From an uncultured Lachnospiraceae bacterium (GTDB lineage Bacteria > Bacillota > Clostridia > Lachnospirales > Lachnospiraceae), in assembly GCA_949155905.1 (NCBI GenBank), contig CASCWU010000007.1, positions 1 through 60,834 of the forward strand: a stretch of 60,834 bases of DNA. The letters run 5' to 3'. The translations under genes were made by a program, and so were the position numbers. Positions 42,592-51,793 of the stretch are shown one piece after another. The notes below the pieces were generated by a model. That model was not told the origin of the DNA. It saw only the letters and a list, made by a program, of their open reading frames with translations, and searched no databases. Numbering within the stretch: the stretch's first letter is position 1; each line of letters opens with the position of its first letter.

Positions 42592-43779
42592 ATGAATCAG
42601 GAATTGGAAAATTTATGCAGGGACATGATCGCCGGCCAGATTTTTGAAATGATAATCAGCGGTAGCACCGGCCGGGAGAGCTTGGCAAAGGTAAAAATCA
42701 GGCCGCTGCAGAAAAAAGAACGGATGTATTATCAGATAGAGGAATACCGGGGGAACCAGGTTTTTCACCGGAATGTAGAGGCAGAAGCCTTGCTTGGGGA
42801 GCTGGAACTATATTTAAACGGAAGCTTCCGGCAGGCGGAGCTGCATACCAGGGAGGAACACATCCATATTCTGTTTAGCAAAAAGGGAAGGGTGACGGTA
42901 AAGCGAAAGCATTTGGCCGCAGGCGGCAGTATAAGCCTGAGCCATGATCGGAAGAAACGGTATTTATTAGAGGAAGGAACACCGATTTCGTTTTTGTATG
43001 AATTGGGCGTTATGAACCGGGAAGGCTATGTGATTAAAGCAAAATACGATAAATTCCGGCAGCTAAATCGCTTTCTGGAGTTTGTAGACGATGTGTATCC
43101 AGAGCTGACAGCCGGGATGGAGGGGGATCGGGAGCTGACGATTTTGGACTTTGGATGCGGGAAATCATATCTGACGTTTGCGCTTTACCATTATTTAAAA
43201 ATCGTCAGGGGACAGAAGCTGCGGATTATTGGGTTGGATTTGAAAAAGGATGTTGTGGCAGCGTGTGCCAGGCTGGCAGAGCGTCTGGGCTATGAAGGAC
43301 TGCAGTTTTTAGCCGGAGATATTGCAGACTATGAGGGCGTCGATCAGGTAGATATGGTCGTAACGCTGCATGCCTGTGATACCGCGACGGATTATGCGCT
43401 CGAAAAGGCAGTAAGGTGAGGAGCAAAGGTGATTTTATCTGTGCCGTGCTGCCAGCATGAGCTGAACCGGCAGATAGAGAATGAGTTGCTGCGTCCGATA
43501 TTAAAATACGGTTTGATACAGGAGCGTTTTTCGGCGCTTCTGACGGATGCCCTACGGGGAAATCTGCTCGAAGCAGCCGGCTATCAGGTACAGCTTCTGG
43601 AGTTTATTGAGATGGAGCATACACCGAAAAATATTCTGATTCGGGCGGTAAAGCAAAGAAGGGCAGAGGCTGCCGTGTGTCAGAGAAGGCGCGAGGAGGC
43701 AGAACGCTGTATGGCATTTTTCCAGGTAGATCCGACGTTGGCACGGTTGCTTGCGCCAGAGAAAGAAAAGCAGTCATAG
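42592..43779 (+). pseudogene. SAM-dependent methyltransferase gene interrupted by in-frame TGA
   Basis: A 395-codon reading frame of the Methyltransf_32 type: an N-terminal domain (1-170), the SAM-binding motif ILDFGCGKSYLTF (about 183-195), GLDLKKDVV and LHACDTATDYAL, then, after an in-frame TGA at 43417-43419, VILSVPCCQHELNRQIENELL and a C-terminal helical part. Both halves are in the same frame, so one substitution (probably TGG to TGA) splits the gene. AGGTGAGGAG, which contains the stop, is a good ribosome binding site for GTG 43429, so a second polypeptide (43429-43779) could be made. The enzyme's substrate is unknown. Confidence 0.85.
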
Positions 43780-43793
43780 ATGGGAGTAGTCAT

Positions 43794-46388
43794 ATGCAGA
43801 GGCATATTTATCGGTTTTTTACCATGGTGCTGCTGTTTGCAGGGGCAATGGTGTTCATGGTAGGACATTTAGAGGAAATTACATTTCATAGAGAGATGGT
43901 AACGGATATGGCGGAGGCCTCCTTTCCGACGCTGTACCTGCTCAACCGGGAGCGGGAGATGAATCCCCTGTACGGATACGGAGCAAATATGGATGCTGGG
44001 GATTTGCGGGAATCCCTGACGCCCTTGGATACAGAGCAGTTCTTTCATGTCGTGATAGAGGAGCATGGCAGCAGGGTGAAGCGGATGCTTTATGAGCTGT
44101 GGGATACGCAGGGGACGACGATGTTAGATTCCGGGTCAGTCAGTGCGATGGATGAATACGAGGGAAATAAAATGCTGCGTATCCGCATTCGTACCGAGCT
44201 GGAGGCGGATGCTGAATATTTTATGAAGATGACGGCCGTGACGGCTACCGGGAAGAAAATCCGCTACTTTACCAGAGTAAAATATACCCCGGAGGATCAT
44301 TTCCTAGACAACATGGACTTTATCTGGGATTTTCATACAAAGCTTTTTGACAAGGAGAGCAAGGAGGATCTGCGGACTTATCTGGAATCCGATGCGACGA
44401 TGTCAAATCACTCCCTGGCGTATGTCAATATTCACTCTTCTTTAGATGTGGTGACATGGGGAGAATTGTCCGTGAAAAAACTGATGGAGCCGGTTCCGGT
44501 ACTGACGGAAAACAATGCCAGCACGACGTCGATGCAGCTAAAATATCTGGTAGAGGCAGAGACGGATACCGGAAAGGAGGAATATTTTGTCACAGAATTT
44601 TACCGGGTGCAATGGACGCAGAATGCGATGTATCTACTGACCTATGAAAGAAGCATGGAGGCTGTCTACAGTCCGGCCAATACCAGCCTGGCCAAAAGCG
44701 AGCTGAAGCTGGGGATTTCTGCCGAGACGGATTTGGATATTGTAACCTCCGGTGAGAATACAAGGCTCTGCTTTGTCAAGGAACGGGAGCTTTGGTATTA
44801 TAATATAGCGGAAAATGAGGCCGTGCGGGTGTTTTCCTTCCGGGAACCGGGAAGCTATGACAAGCGGGAACTATACGATCAGCACGATATTCAGGTGTTA
44901 AAAATGGACGATTCGGGCAATATTGATTTTATGGTATATGGTTATATGAACCGGGGCGTTTACGAGGGTCGGGTGGCGGTTGTGCTATATCGCTTTTATG
45001 CCGGGGAGAACCGGATCGAGGAGCAAGTATATATCCCGTTAGAGACCTCGTATCAGATTTTAAAGGAGGATTTGAACCGTTTAAGCTATGTGAGCAGCGA
45101 TGCGACCTTTTATTTTTCCTTATATAATACACTTTATGCGTACAATATCATAACAAAGCGTTTAGAAAGCATTACCGAGGATATCACCGAGGAAACCTGT
45201 CTGGTGTTCCCGGATCGGAGCCGTGTCGTCTGGCAGAATAGCAGCCAGCCGGAAAAGTCGGAAAAGCTGGTGATCATGGATCTGGAAACGAGAGAGCAGC
45301 GGGAGATTATTGCGCCGGAGGCCTCGGGGAAATCAAAAAAGAAAGCCTCTGGGAAAAAGGCTTCCGCAAAGCGGGTTGTAAAGCTCTTAGGCGGAATAGA
45401 TGAAAACATGATCTACGGCGTAGCCAATCAGAGTGAGCTGTACCGAACCTTGGACGGGACAATTCAGGTGCCGATGGATAAGATTATCATAGCAGATAAA
45501 GAGGGAACTATCCAAAAGGAGTATGAAAAAAAGGGGGTTTATGTGTTTGGGATTTCGGTAGAGGGGAATGTGATTACATTGGACAGGAGGTCTAAGGAGG
45601 GAGATGGAGAATGGAAGGAGGAAGCCTCCGATCATATTTTAAATTATATGCCGGAGGAAAGCCAGGTGATCGGGATTTCCGAGCGTGTAACGGATCGTAT
45701 GCTGACCGAGCATTATATTACGCTTCCGTATGGCTATGTTCTGGAGAGGCGTCCGACATTCCAGGAGACGGATATTACGATTATCCACGACGAAACTACC
45801 CTGCGGCTGGCCATCACCGACAATCCGCCTAAGCGTTATTATACGTGTATTTACGGAGAGGTGGCAGGCACCTCCCTAGAGGCCTCTGCGGCGATTGCTG
45901 AGGCAAACGAGAAAATGGGCTTTGTGATCAATGAGGTAAACCGCGTAGTCTGGGAGCGCGGAGCAAAGAAACGGAGCATTCAGCTTCCAGTCGATATCAT
46001 TTCCTCCGGGAAACGGGCGCAGAGTGAAGAGGATTGTATTCGGATGATATTGGCGCAGCGGTATCTGGAAGTAGACGAAGCAAAGCTGCAGAAAATAGAA
46101 GGAGGCATAACCGAGGTTTTGGATCATTATCTCGGCGGAGGAGCAGTCAATCTGTCAGGAGCCTCCCTGGATGAAGTATTGTATTTTGTCAGTCAGGGCT
46201 GTCCGGTGATTGCTCTGAATTGGGATAGCGCTTTGGCGCAGGGGCGAACCGTTCTGATTATCGGCTATGACGAGTATAACCTGACCTGGATTGATCCGGT
46301 GCAGGGAAGCACGGTGCGAACCTCTCTTTCGGCTGCCGAGGAGTCGCTCCGGCAGGCAGGAAACGTGTTTGTCAGCTACATTCCATAA
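43794..46388 (+). CDS. Large exported protein with degenerate C39-like C-terminus
   Basis: An 864-residue protein with one N-terminal membrane helix (about 6-24) and a long extracytoplasmic part rich in beta strands (100-600), including propeller-like repeats such as TFYFSLYNTLYAYNIITKRLESIT, and a Lys-rich linker (about 515-530). The last 150 residues have the layout of a C39-like peptidase: EEDCIRMILAQRYLE, then LNWDSALAQGRTVLIIGYDEYNLTWIDPVQGS. The usual catalytic His before the VVIIGYD strand is replaced by RT, so it may bind rather than cut. It starts 14 bases after the methyltransferase gene. The specific function is unknown. Confidence 0.75.
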   Translation: MQRHIYRFFTMVLLFAGAMVFMVGHLEEITFHREMVTDMAEASFPTLYLLNREREMNPLYGYGANMDAGDLRESLTPLDTEQFFHVVIEEHGSRVKRMLYELWDTQGTTMLDSGSVSAMDEYEGNKMLRIRIRTELEADAEYFMKMTAVTATGKKIRYFTRVKYTPEDHFLDNMDFIWDFHTKLFDKESKEDLRTYLESDATMSNHSLAYVNIHSSLDVVTWGELSVKKLMEPVPVLTENNASTTSMQLKYLVEAETDTGKEEYFVTEFYRVQWTQNAMYLLTYERSMEAVYSPANTSLAKSELKLGISAETDLDIVTSGENTRLCFVKERELWYYNIAENEAVRVFSFREPGSYDKRELYDQHDIQVLKMDDSGNIDFMVYGYMNRGVYEGRVAVVLYRFYAGENRIEEQVYIPLETSYQILKEDLNRLSYVSSDATFYFSLYNTLYAYNIITKRLESITEDITEETCLVFPDRSRVVWQNSSQPEKSEKLVIMDLETREQREIIAPEASGKSKKKASGKKASAKRVVKLLGGIDENMIYGVANQSELYRTLDGTIQVPMDKIIIADKEGTIQKEYEKKGVYVFGISVEGNVITLDRRSKEGDGEWKEEASDHILNYMPEESQVIGISERVTDRMLTEHYITLPYGYVLERRPTFQETDITIIHDETTLRLAITDNPPKRYYTCIYGEVAGTSLEASAAIAEANEKMGFVINEVNRVVWERGAKKRSIQLPVDIISSGKRAQSEEDCIRMILAQRYLEVDEAKLQKIEGGITEVLDHYLGGGAVNLSGASLDEVLYFVSQGCPVIALNWDSALAQGRTVLIIGYDEYNLTWIDPVQGSTVRTSLSAAEESLRQAGNVFVSYIP

Positions 46389-46456
46389 GAGAAGGTACGC
46401 CGCCGCAAGAACACTGGAGGCGTTAAAAAAATAAGATAACTGAGGAGGATACTGTT

Positions 46457-47164
46457 ATGGCTACACCGACACCACACAACAATGCAAGACCAGGCGATAT
46501 CGCCAAAACCGTTCTAATGCCGGGCGATCCGCTCCGTGCCAAATACATTGCGGAGCATTATTTAGAGCATCCGGAGTGTTTTAACACAGTACGGAATATG
46601 TTCGGCTATACAGGCACTTGGAAGGGAAAAGAGGTTACGGTAATGGGCAGTGGGATGGGAATCCCGTCAATGGGAATTTATTCCTATGAGCTATATCATT
46701 TTTACGGAGTTGATGCGATTATCCGGATCGGCTCTGCCGGAGGACTGGCAGAGGGCATTCAGGTGCGGGATCTGGTGATCGGCATGGGAGCCTGTACCAA
46801 TTCCAATTATGCAGCACAGTTTGGGCTGCCGGGAACCTTTGCCCCGATAGCAGATTTTGGCCTGCTCCGCCGTGCCGTAGAGATAGCGGAGGGAAAAAAG
46901 CTTCATACGGTGGTCGGAAATCTGCTCTCTTCGGATACGTTCTATGACGACAATACCGAAGCGAACGCTGCCTGGAAAAAAATGAACGTCCTGGCAGTCG
47001 AAATGGAAGCCGCCGGACTGTATTTAAACGCCGCCCGCGCCGGGAAAAAGGCACTGGCGATGTGTACGATTTCCGATCTGATTTCAACCGGCGAAGGACT
47101 GTCCGCAGAAGAACGCCAGAACAGCTTTCACGAAATGATGGAGGTCGCATTAGAATTAGCGTGA
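46457..47164 (+). CDS. deoD: Purine nucleoside phosphorylase, DeoD type
   Basis: A 235-residue hexameric phosphorylase that converts purine (deoxy)nucleosides to base and (deoxy)ribose-1-phosphate. MPGDPLRAKYIAEHYL, the phosphate-binding RIGSAGGL, the ribose-site MEAAGLYLNA (VEMEAAGLY) and the catalytic Asp in TISDLIS are intact. GAGGAGG lies eight bases before the ATG. The end of the coding sequence contributes the first arm of the complex deoC leader. DeoC, which uses the deoxyribose product after isomerisation, follows. Confidence 0.95.
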   Translation: MATPTPHNNARPGDIAKTVLMPGDPLRAKYIAEHYLEHPECFNTVRNMFGYTGTWKGKEVTVMGSGMGIPSMGIYSYELYHFYGVDAIIRIGSAGGLAEGIQVRDLVIGMGACTNSNYAAQFGLPGTFAPIADFGLLRRAVEIAEGKKLHTVVGNLLSSDTFYDDNTEANAAWKKMNVLAVEMEAAGLYLNAARAGKKALAMCTISDLISTGEGLSAEERQNSFHEMMEVALELA

Positions 47165-47298
47165 AAGCTGCGGAACTTAAAAACAGCAGCTTTCCGAAAG
47201 GGACACGGCACAGTTTTCTGGCTGTGTTGCTTTACAGACAAAAACTGTGCCGGGGGATGTGTCCAGGGAGGAAAGCTGCGGAACTTAAAATAAGGAGA
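47122..47298 (+). ncRNA. Structured leader of deoC with alternating arms and duplicated motif
   Basis: Four arms alternate: CAGCTTTCACG (47122-47132, inside deoD), CGTGAAAGCTGC (47160-47171), GCAGCTTTC (47186-47194) and GAAAGCTGC (47271-47279). Adjacent arms can pair in three mutually exclusive ways (11, 9 and 9 bp). Between arms 3 and 4 lies a strong nested hairpin: GGACAC/GTGTCC (47201/47259) and GGCACAGTTTT/AAAACTGTGCC (47207/47241). The 20-base sequence from GAAAGCTGC to GGAACTTAAAA is present twice (47163 and 47271), and the second copy leads straight into the deoC ribosome binding site AAGGAG. Confidence 0.6.
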
Positions 47299-47304
47299 AA
47301 TAAA

Positions 47305-48024
47305 ATGACAAGGGATGAGAGAGTTCTTGCCAGGGTAGATCATACGCTGCTGCGGCCGACGGCCACCTGGGAGGAGATCAAGGAGCTGTGCTTAGAGGCA
47401 GTAATATTTGAGACGGTGAGCGTTTGTATTCCGCCCTGCTATGTCGCAAGAGCCTTCGACTATTTGTGCGAATTACAGCTGACGAAGTACCCGGAGCTGG
47501 AACGCCCAGCCGTTTGTACGGTGGTTGGGTTTCCGAATGGGAATACAACGACCGGTGCAAAGTGCTATGAGGCAGAGGAAGCCATATTGAACGGAGCAGA
47601 GGAAATCGACATGATGATTAACCTTGGCTGGGTAAAGGCGGGCCGTTATGACTTGGTAGAGGAGGAAATCCGCCAGCTAAAGGAAATCTGCAAGCACTTT
47701 CTTCTGAAGGTAATTGTAGAGGCATGTTTGCTTACGAAGGAAGAGAAAATAGAACTTTGCCATATCATAACCCGTGTTGGGGCAGAATACATCAAAACCT
47801 CGACCGGATTTTCTACAGGAGGTGCTACCCTGGAGGACGTTGCGCTGTTTGTCTCTGAAACCGGGTCGTATGTAAACGTCAAGGCTGCCGGGGGGATTGA
47901 CTCATTTGATAAGGCAGAACAGTTTTTGGAGCTGGGAGCAAGGAGACTGGGGACAAGCCGGCTGGTCGCAATCAAAAAGGCAGAGCTGGAAAAGGAAAGG
48001 TCAGAGTCCCAAAAAGAGCAGTAA
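47305..48024 (+). CDS. deoC: Deoxyribose-phosphate aldolase
   Basis: A 239-residue class I aldolase that splits 2-deoxyribose-5-phosphate into acetaldehyde and glyceraldehyde-3-phosphate. The Schiff-base Lys is in LKVIVEACLL, the second Lys in YIKTSTGFSTGGAT, and the phosphate site KAAGGI is present. ATG 47305 follows AAGGAG by nine bases; the long upstream frame merely reads through the leader. With deoD it forms a deoxynucleoside catabolic pair; phosphopentomutase (deoB) is not in the window. Its expression is probably controlled through the structured leader 47122-47298. Confidence 0.94.
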   Translation: MTRDERVLARVDHTLLRPTATWEEIKELCLEAVIFETVSVCIPPCYVARAFDYLCELQLTKYPELERPAVCTVVGFPNGNTTTGAKCYEAEEAILNGAEEIDMMINLGWVKAGRYDLVEEEIRQLKEICKHFLLKVIVEACLLTKEEKIELCHIITRVGAEYIKTSTGFSTGGATLEDVALFVSETGSYVNVKAAGGIDSFDKAEQFLELGARRLGTSRLVAIKKAELEKERSESQKEQ

Positions 48025-48063
48025 ATCATAAAAATGACGGAAAACGAAGAAATGGAGGACATA

Positions 48064-49248
48064 ATGTTCAGGTACGATGCAGTAATAGTAGGAGCAGGCT
48101 TTGCAGGAGCAGTCACGGCCAGATGTCTGGCAGAGGCAGGGTGGCAGGTGCTGATTCTGGAGCAGCGGGAGCATATCGGAGGCAATGCCTATGACAAGAC
48201 CGATGAGGCAGGGATTTTGGTACAGCTTTATGGGCCGCACATTTATCATACAAAGGAAGAGGAGGTTCACCGCTTTCTTTCCCGCTTTACTAAATGGCAC
48301 GATTACCGCCATGAGGTGGTGGCCAATATACATGGAAAGCTGATTCCGGTTCCGTTTAATCTCAATACCCTGGAGCTGGTATACGGGAAGGAGGAAGCCG
48401 CCGTTCTGGAAAAAAAGCTGGTGGATGCCTTTGGCTACGGAACGAAGGTGCCGATTTTAAAGCTGCGGGAGCATCCGGAACCGGCGATTCGGGAAATCGC
48501 AGATTATGTCTATGAAAACATTTTTCTTCGTTATACGATGAAGCAGTGGGGACAAACGCCGGAGGAAATCGATCCGGCTGTTACAGGACGCGTTCCGGTG
48601 GTGCTTTCCAGAGACAATCGGTATTTTGCCGATACCTGGCAGGGAATGCCAGAGCATGGCTTTACGGCCTTATTTGAAAAGATGCTGTCGCATGAGAATA
48701 TTACGATCCGCTTAGGCTGCCGCGCTCAGGAGGTGCTGACATTGAGCGGGGAAGGAGGCATCCGGGTACGTCAGGAGGGCTTGGAGGAGGAATATACGGG
48801 TATTGTGGTCTACACAGGGCCTGTGGACGAACTGTTTGACTATCGCTTTGGACATCTGCCGTACCGTACTCTGAATTTTGTGTGGGAGCGTTATAATCAG
48901 ACAGAATATCAGACACATGCAGTAGTAAATTATACCGTAGAGGAAGAATATACCCGGATTACAGAATTTAAAAAGTTTTATGACGGAGCAGAGGCCTTTC
49001 CGCAGACGACAGTGATCAAGGAATATCCGGGAGCCTATGAGCCGGGCAAGGGGCAGATTCCATATTATGCGATTATCAACGAAGAAAATAATCGGCAGTA
49101 CGAACGGTATCAAACCCTGGCGGGACGGTATCCGGGGCTTTTCCTGTTAGGAAGGCTGGCGGAATACAAATATTACAATATGGATGCCATTACCAAGAGG
49201 GCTCTTGAACTGTCCAAAAGTCTGATAAGAAAGGAAGCGGAAAAATGA
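48064..49248 (+). CDS. glf: UDP-galactopyranose mutase
   Basis: A 394-residue flavoenzyme converting UDP-galactopyranose to UDP-galactofuranose for cell-surface glycans. The FAD-binding VVGAGFAGAVTA-like motif lies at the N-terminus, with GGNAYD, YGPHIYHT, NTLELVYG and the C-terminal RLAEYKYYNMD of the family. ATG 48064 is set by GGAGGACATA just before it. It overlaps the glycosyltransferase gene at ATGA, so galactofuranose-containing polymer synthesis is the likely context. Confidence 0.94.
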   Translation: MFRYDAVIVGAGFAGAVTARCLAEAGWQVLILEQREHIGGNAYDKTDEAGILVQLYGPHIYHTKEEEVHRFLSRFTKWHDYRHEVVANIHGKLIPVPFNLNTLELVYGKEEAAVLEKKLVDAFGYGTKVPILKLREHPEPAIREIADYVYENIFLRYTMKQWGQTPEEIDPAVTGRVPVVLSRDNRYFADTWQGMPEHGFTALFEKMLSHENITIRLGCRAQEVLTLSGEGGIRVRQEGLEEEYTGIVVYTGPVDELFDYRFGHLPYRTLNFVWERYNQTEYQTHAVVNYTVEEEYTRITEFKKFYDGAEAFPQTTVIKEYPGAYEPGKGQIPYYAIINEENNRQYERYQTLAGRYPGLFLLGRLAEYKYYNMDAITKRALELSKSLIRKEAEK

Positions 49249-50261
49249 AGCTGTTAAGTGTTGCAATACCATGTTATAATTCTGCGGCCTATATGGAGCA
49301 TGCGGTAGAGACTCTGCTGACCGGCGGGGAGGATATGGAGATCATCATCGTAGACGACGGTTCAAAGGATGAAACTGCCGCTATCGCAGATCAGCTGGCT
49401 GCCCGCTATCCTACGATCATCAAGGCAATTCACCAGGAAAACGGCGGACATGGCCAGGCGGTCAATACCGGACTGGCAGAGGCGACCGGAATTTATTTTA
49501 AGGTAGTAGACAGTGATGACTGGGTGGATACGGATGCCCTGCAAAGAGTGTTGGAACTGCTGCGTTCCGTGGTGGAGGAGGGCAAAAGCCTGGACATGCT
49601 GATTTGTAATTATGTCTATGAAAATGTATATTTAAAGAAACAGCGTGTGATGAATTACCATACGGCAATGCCGCGAGACTGTTTTTTTACCTGGTCGGAT
49701 ATCAAGCATTTTAAAGCGAGTCAGTATATTTTGATGCACTCGGTTTTTTATCGAACCAGACTCTTAAAAAAATGCGGCTTGCAGCTTCCTAAGCATACCT
49801 TTTATGTAGACAATATTTTTGTCTATGACCCGCTGCCTTATGTAAAAACCATGTATTATCTGGATGTGGATTTTTATCGTTATTTTATCGGACGTGCCGA
49901 TCAGTCGGTCAATGAAAAGAACATGATTGCCCGTATCGATCAGCAGATTCGGGTGACAAAGCATATGATTGGCTCTCATGACCTGCCGACGATCAAAAAC
50001 AAAAAGCTTAGGGGGTATATGACCAGCTATTTGTGTATGATGATGGTCATTTCCTCGGTATTTTTAATCAAATCCGGCAGTAAGGAAAATTTGGAGAAAA
50101 AACAGGAGCTTTGGGAGTATCTGAAAAAAGAAAATCCGAAGATGTATAAGTTCGTCCATAATAAGCTGCTGGGGCGTTCTATGAATCTGCCGGGAAAATC
50201 AGGGCGAAAGATCATTGTGCTGGGGTATCTGATTTCCAGGAAAATATATGGATTTGGCTGA
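49245..50261 (+). CDS. Family 2 glycosyltransferase
   Basis: A 338-residue GT-A transferase. MKLLSVAIPCYNSAAYMEHAVETLL, IIIVDDGSKDET, the acceptor region ENGGHGQAVNTG and the DxD-like DSDDWVD are the standard GT2 elements; the C-terminal third is hydrophilic with a short hydrophobic stretch. It is coupled to glf by an ATGA overlap, so it may use UDP-galactofuranose or build the same glycan; the donor is inferred only from context. A strong terminator follows. Confidence 0.9.
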   Translation: MKLLSVAIPCYNSAAYMEHAVETLLTGGEDMEIIIVDDGSKDETAAIADQLAARYPTIIKAIHQENGGHGQAVNTGLAEATGIYFKVVDSDDWVDTDALQRVLELLRSVVEEGKSLDMLICNYVYENVYLKKQRVMNYHTAMPRDCFFTWSDIKHFKASQYILMHSVFYRTRLLKKCGLQLPKHTFYVDNIFVYDPLPYVKTMYYLDVDFYRYFIGRADQSVNEKNMIARIDQQIRVTKHMIGSHDLPTIKNKKLRGYMTSYLCMMMVISSVFLIKSGSKENLEKKQELWEYLKKENPKMYKFVHNKLLGRSMNLPGKSGRKIIVLGYLISRKIYGFG

Positions 50262-50305
50262 CAGAGAAAACAGAAATAAGGAAAGTTATAATAAGAGAAA
50301 ACGAA

Positions 50306-50337
50306 GGGGCTGTGAAAAAATACTTTTTCACAGCCCC
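50306..50337. terminator. Bidirectional terminator, 14-bp perfect stem
   Basis: GGGGCTGTGAAAAA at 50306-50319 pairs with TTTTTCACAGCCCC at 50324-50337 around a 4-base loop, between the convergent glycosyltransferase and PAP2 genes. Confidence 0.85.
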
Positions 50338-50352
50338 GATGACTGTCAGTGA

Positions 50353-51036
50353 TTAAATCGTCCGCTCCAGATGCTTTTTTGCAGCTCGTGCTTCGAGAAT
50401 CCGCGGATAGTCCGGGATATAAACGACGGCATACATAACGACACTCAGTAAAATAGCGCACAGCCCATCAAATACAGAATGCTGTTTTAAAAATACGGTA
50501 GAGAGACAAATGCTGACCATCAGAACAAGGGAACCAAGCCGGATCCATGCTTTCTTCTTTAAAGCTTCACTATTCCGAATGGCGATGTGAATACCGATAG
50601 AGTTAAATACATGAATGCTCGGACAGACATTCGTAGAGGTATCTGCGCTGTAAATCATCCCTACCAGCCGGGAAAAAATATTGTCCCGCGGGAAGGAGGT
50701 AGGGCGCATGTTCTGTCCGTTCGGCCAAATGGTATAAATAATCAGGCAGACGGTCATGCCGATAAACAAAAAGGCAGTTGCCTTATAAAAGTCCTTACTG
50801 GAGGTAAAAAAGAAATACGTAAGCGTGACCGCAATATAAGCGAACCACAGCAAATAGGGTACGATAAAGATTTCCTGAAAAGGAATCAGATCATCGAGCC
50901 CAATATGAATCGGATGGTGTGCGATATCGGTACGGCTTTCCAGCCAGAAGAACCAGACCGCATAAACAATCCCGTAGGAAAGTACCCAAGCATGCCGGTA
51001 TTGGTGCAGCAGCTTTTTCAGGTTTTGTTTTGTCAT
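50353..51036 (-). CDS. PAP2 superfamily membrane phosphatase
   Basis: A 227-residue protein with about six membrane helices. The PAP2 elements CPSIHVFNSIGIH and STVFLKQHSVFDGLCAI (the conserved His residues and Ser-x-x-His part) are near the C-terminal half, with the more diverged first motif PNGQNMRPTS. The Aur1/Ipt1-like subgroup has this form. It probably removes phosphate from a membrane lipid such as undecaprenyl pyrophosphate or a phosphatidate, or transfers a head group; the substrate is not determined. Confidence 0.85.
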   Translation of the reverse strand: MTKQNLKKLLHQYRHAWVLSYGIVYAVWFFWLESRTDIAHHPIHIGLDDLIPFQEIFIVPYLLWFAYIAVTLTYFFFTSSKDFYKATAFLFIGMTVCLIIYTIWPNGQNMRPTSFPRDNIFSRLVGMIYSADTSTNVCPSIHVFNSIGIHIAIRNSEALKKKAWIRLGSLVLMVSICLSTVFLKQHSVFDGLCAILLSVVMYAVVYIPDYPRILEARAAKKHLERTI

Positions 51037-51194
51037 AAAATTCCAACTCCCTCTCTAAAATCTGAACCGAATTATAGCACATAGGGAATAGCTTTTGCAA
51101 GTGGATGTCTGTAATATTAAGATATTGTAAGATATTTGTAAGAAAGGGAGCAGATGAAGCATAGAGACAGAAATGTGAAAGAATGATGAACAAA

Positions 51195-51223
51195 TAGACA
51201 AATTCCAGAAAATATGATAGCAT
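51195..51223 (+). promoter_or_regulatory. Promoter of dtd
   Basis: TAGACA at 51195-51200 and TAGCAT at 51218-51223 are 17 bases apart, 74 bases before ATG 51297. Confidence 0.4.
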
Positions 51224-51296
51224 AGTAGAGGTTGCCGTAATGCCGTATGGATAGCGGCGGCCGGAACAAAAGCGGTAAAAGAAAGGATTAGAGGGC

Positions 51297-51740
51297 ATGA
51301 GATTTTTGATTCAGCGGGTAAAGGAAGCCTGTGTAACGGTAGAGGGGAAGGCGGTTGGACAGATCGGAGGGGGACTTCTGATCTTTTTTGGAGCCGGAGC
51401 TTTAGATACGGAAGAATTAGCCAGAAAATATGCGGAAAAAATCGTTAAACTGCGGATTTTTGAGGATGAAAACGGAAAGACAAATCTTTCCTTAAAGGAT
51501 GTCGGTGGGGAGCTATTGGTGGTATCCCAGTTTACCCTGTACGCAGACTGCCGAAAGGGGAATCGGCCGAATTTTCTTCAGGCAGCACCGCCGGAGCAGG
51601 CCGAACAGCTTTATGAATATTTTACAGATTGTTGCAGGGAGCTGACCGGAAGGGTAGAGACTGGCTCATTTGGGGCGTTGATGGAGGTAAGCTTACGCAA
51701 TGACGGACCGTTTACGATCCTATTAGACAGTGCAGAATAA
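51297..51740 (+). CDS. dtd: D-aminoacyl-tRNA deacylase
   Basis: A 147-residue proofreading enzyme that frees tRNA from D-amino acids and glycine mischarged on tRNA-Ala. The signature [17 protein letters not shown] and the C-terminal [21 protein letters not shown] (containing the Gly-Pro motif) are complete. The length is that of the family. In many Firmicutes it follows relA, which is not the case here. Confidence 0.95.
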   Translation: MRFLIQRVKEACVTVEGKAVGQIGGGLLIFFGAGALDTEELARKYAEKIVKLRIFEDENGKTNLSLKDVGGELLVVSQFTLYADCRKGNRPNFLQAAPPEQAEQLYEYFTDCCRELTGRVETGSFGALMEVSLRNDGPFTILLDSAE

Positions 51741-51793
51741 AATGGAAAAGAAATAGAGATAGAAAAGAAACAAAGAAAGGAAAAGAAGAAATT

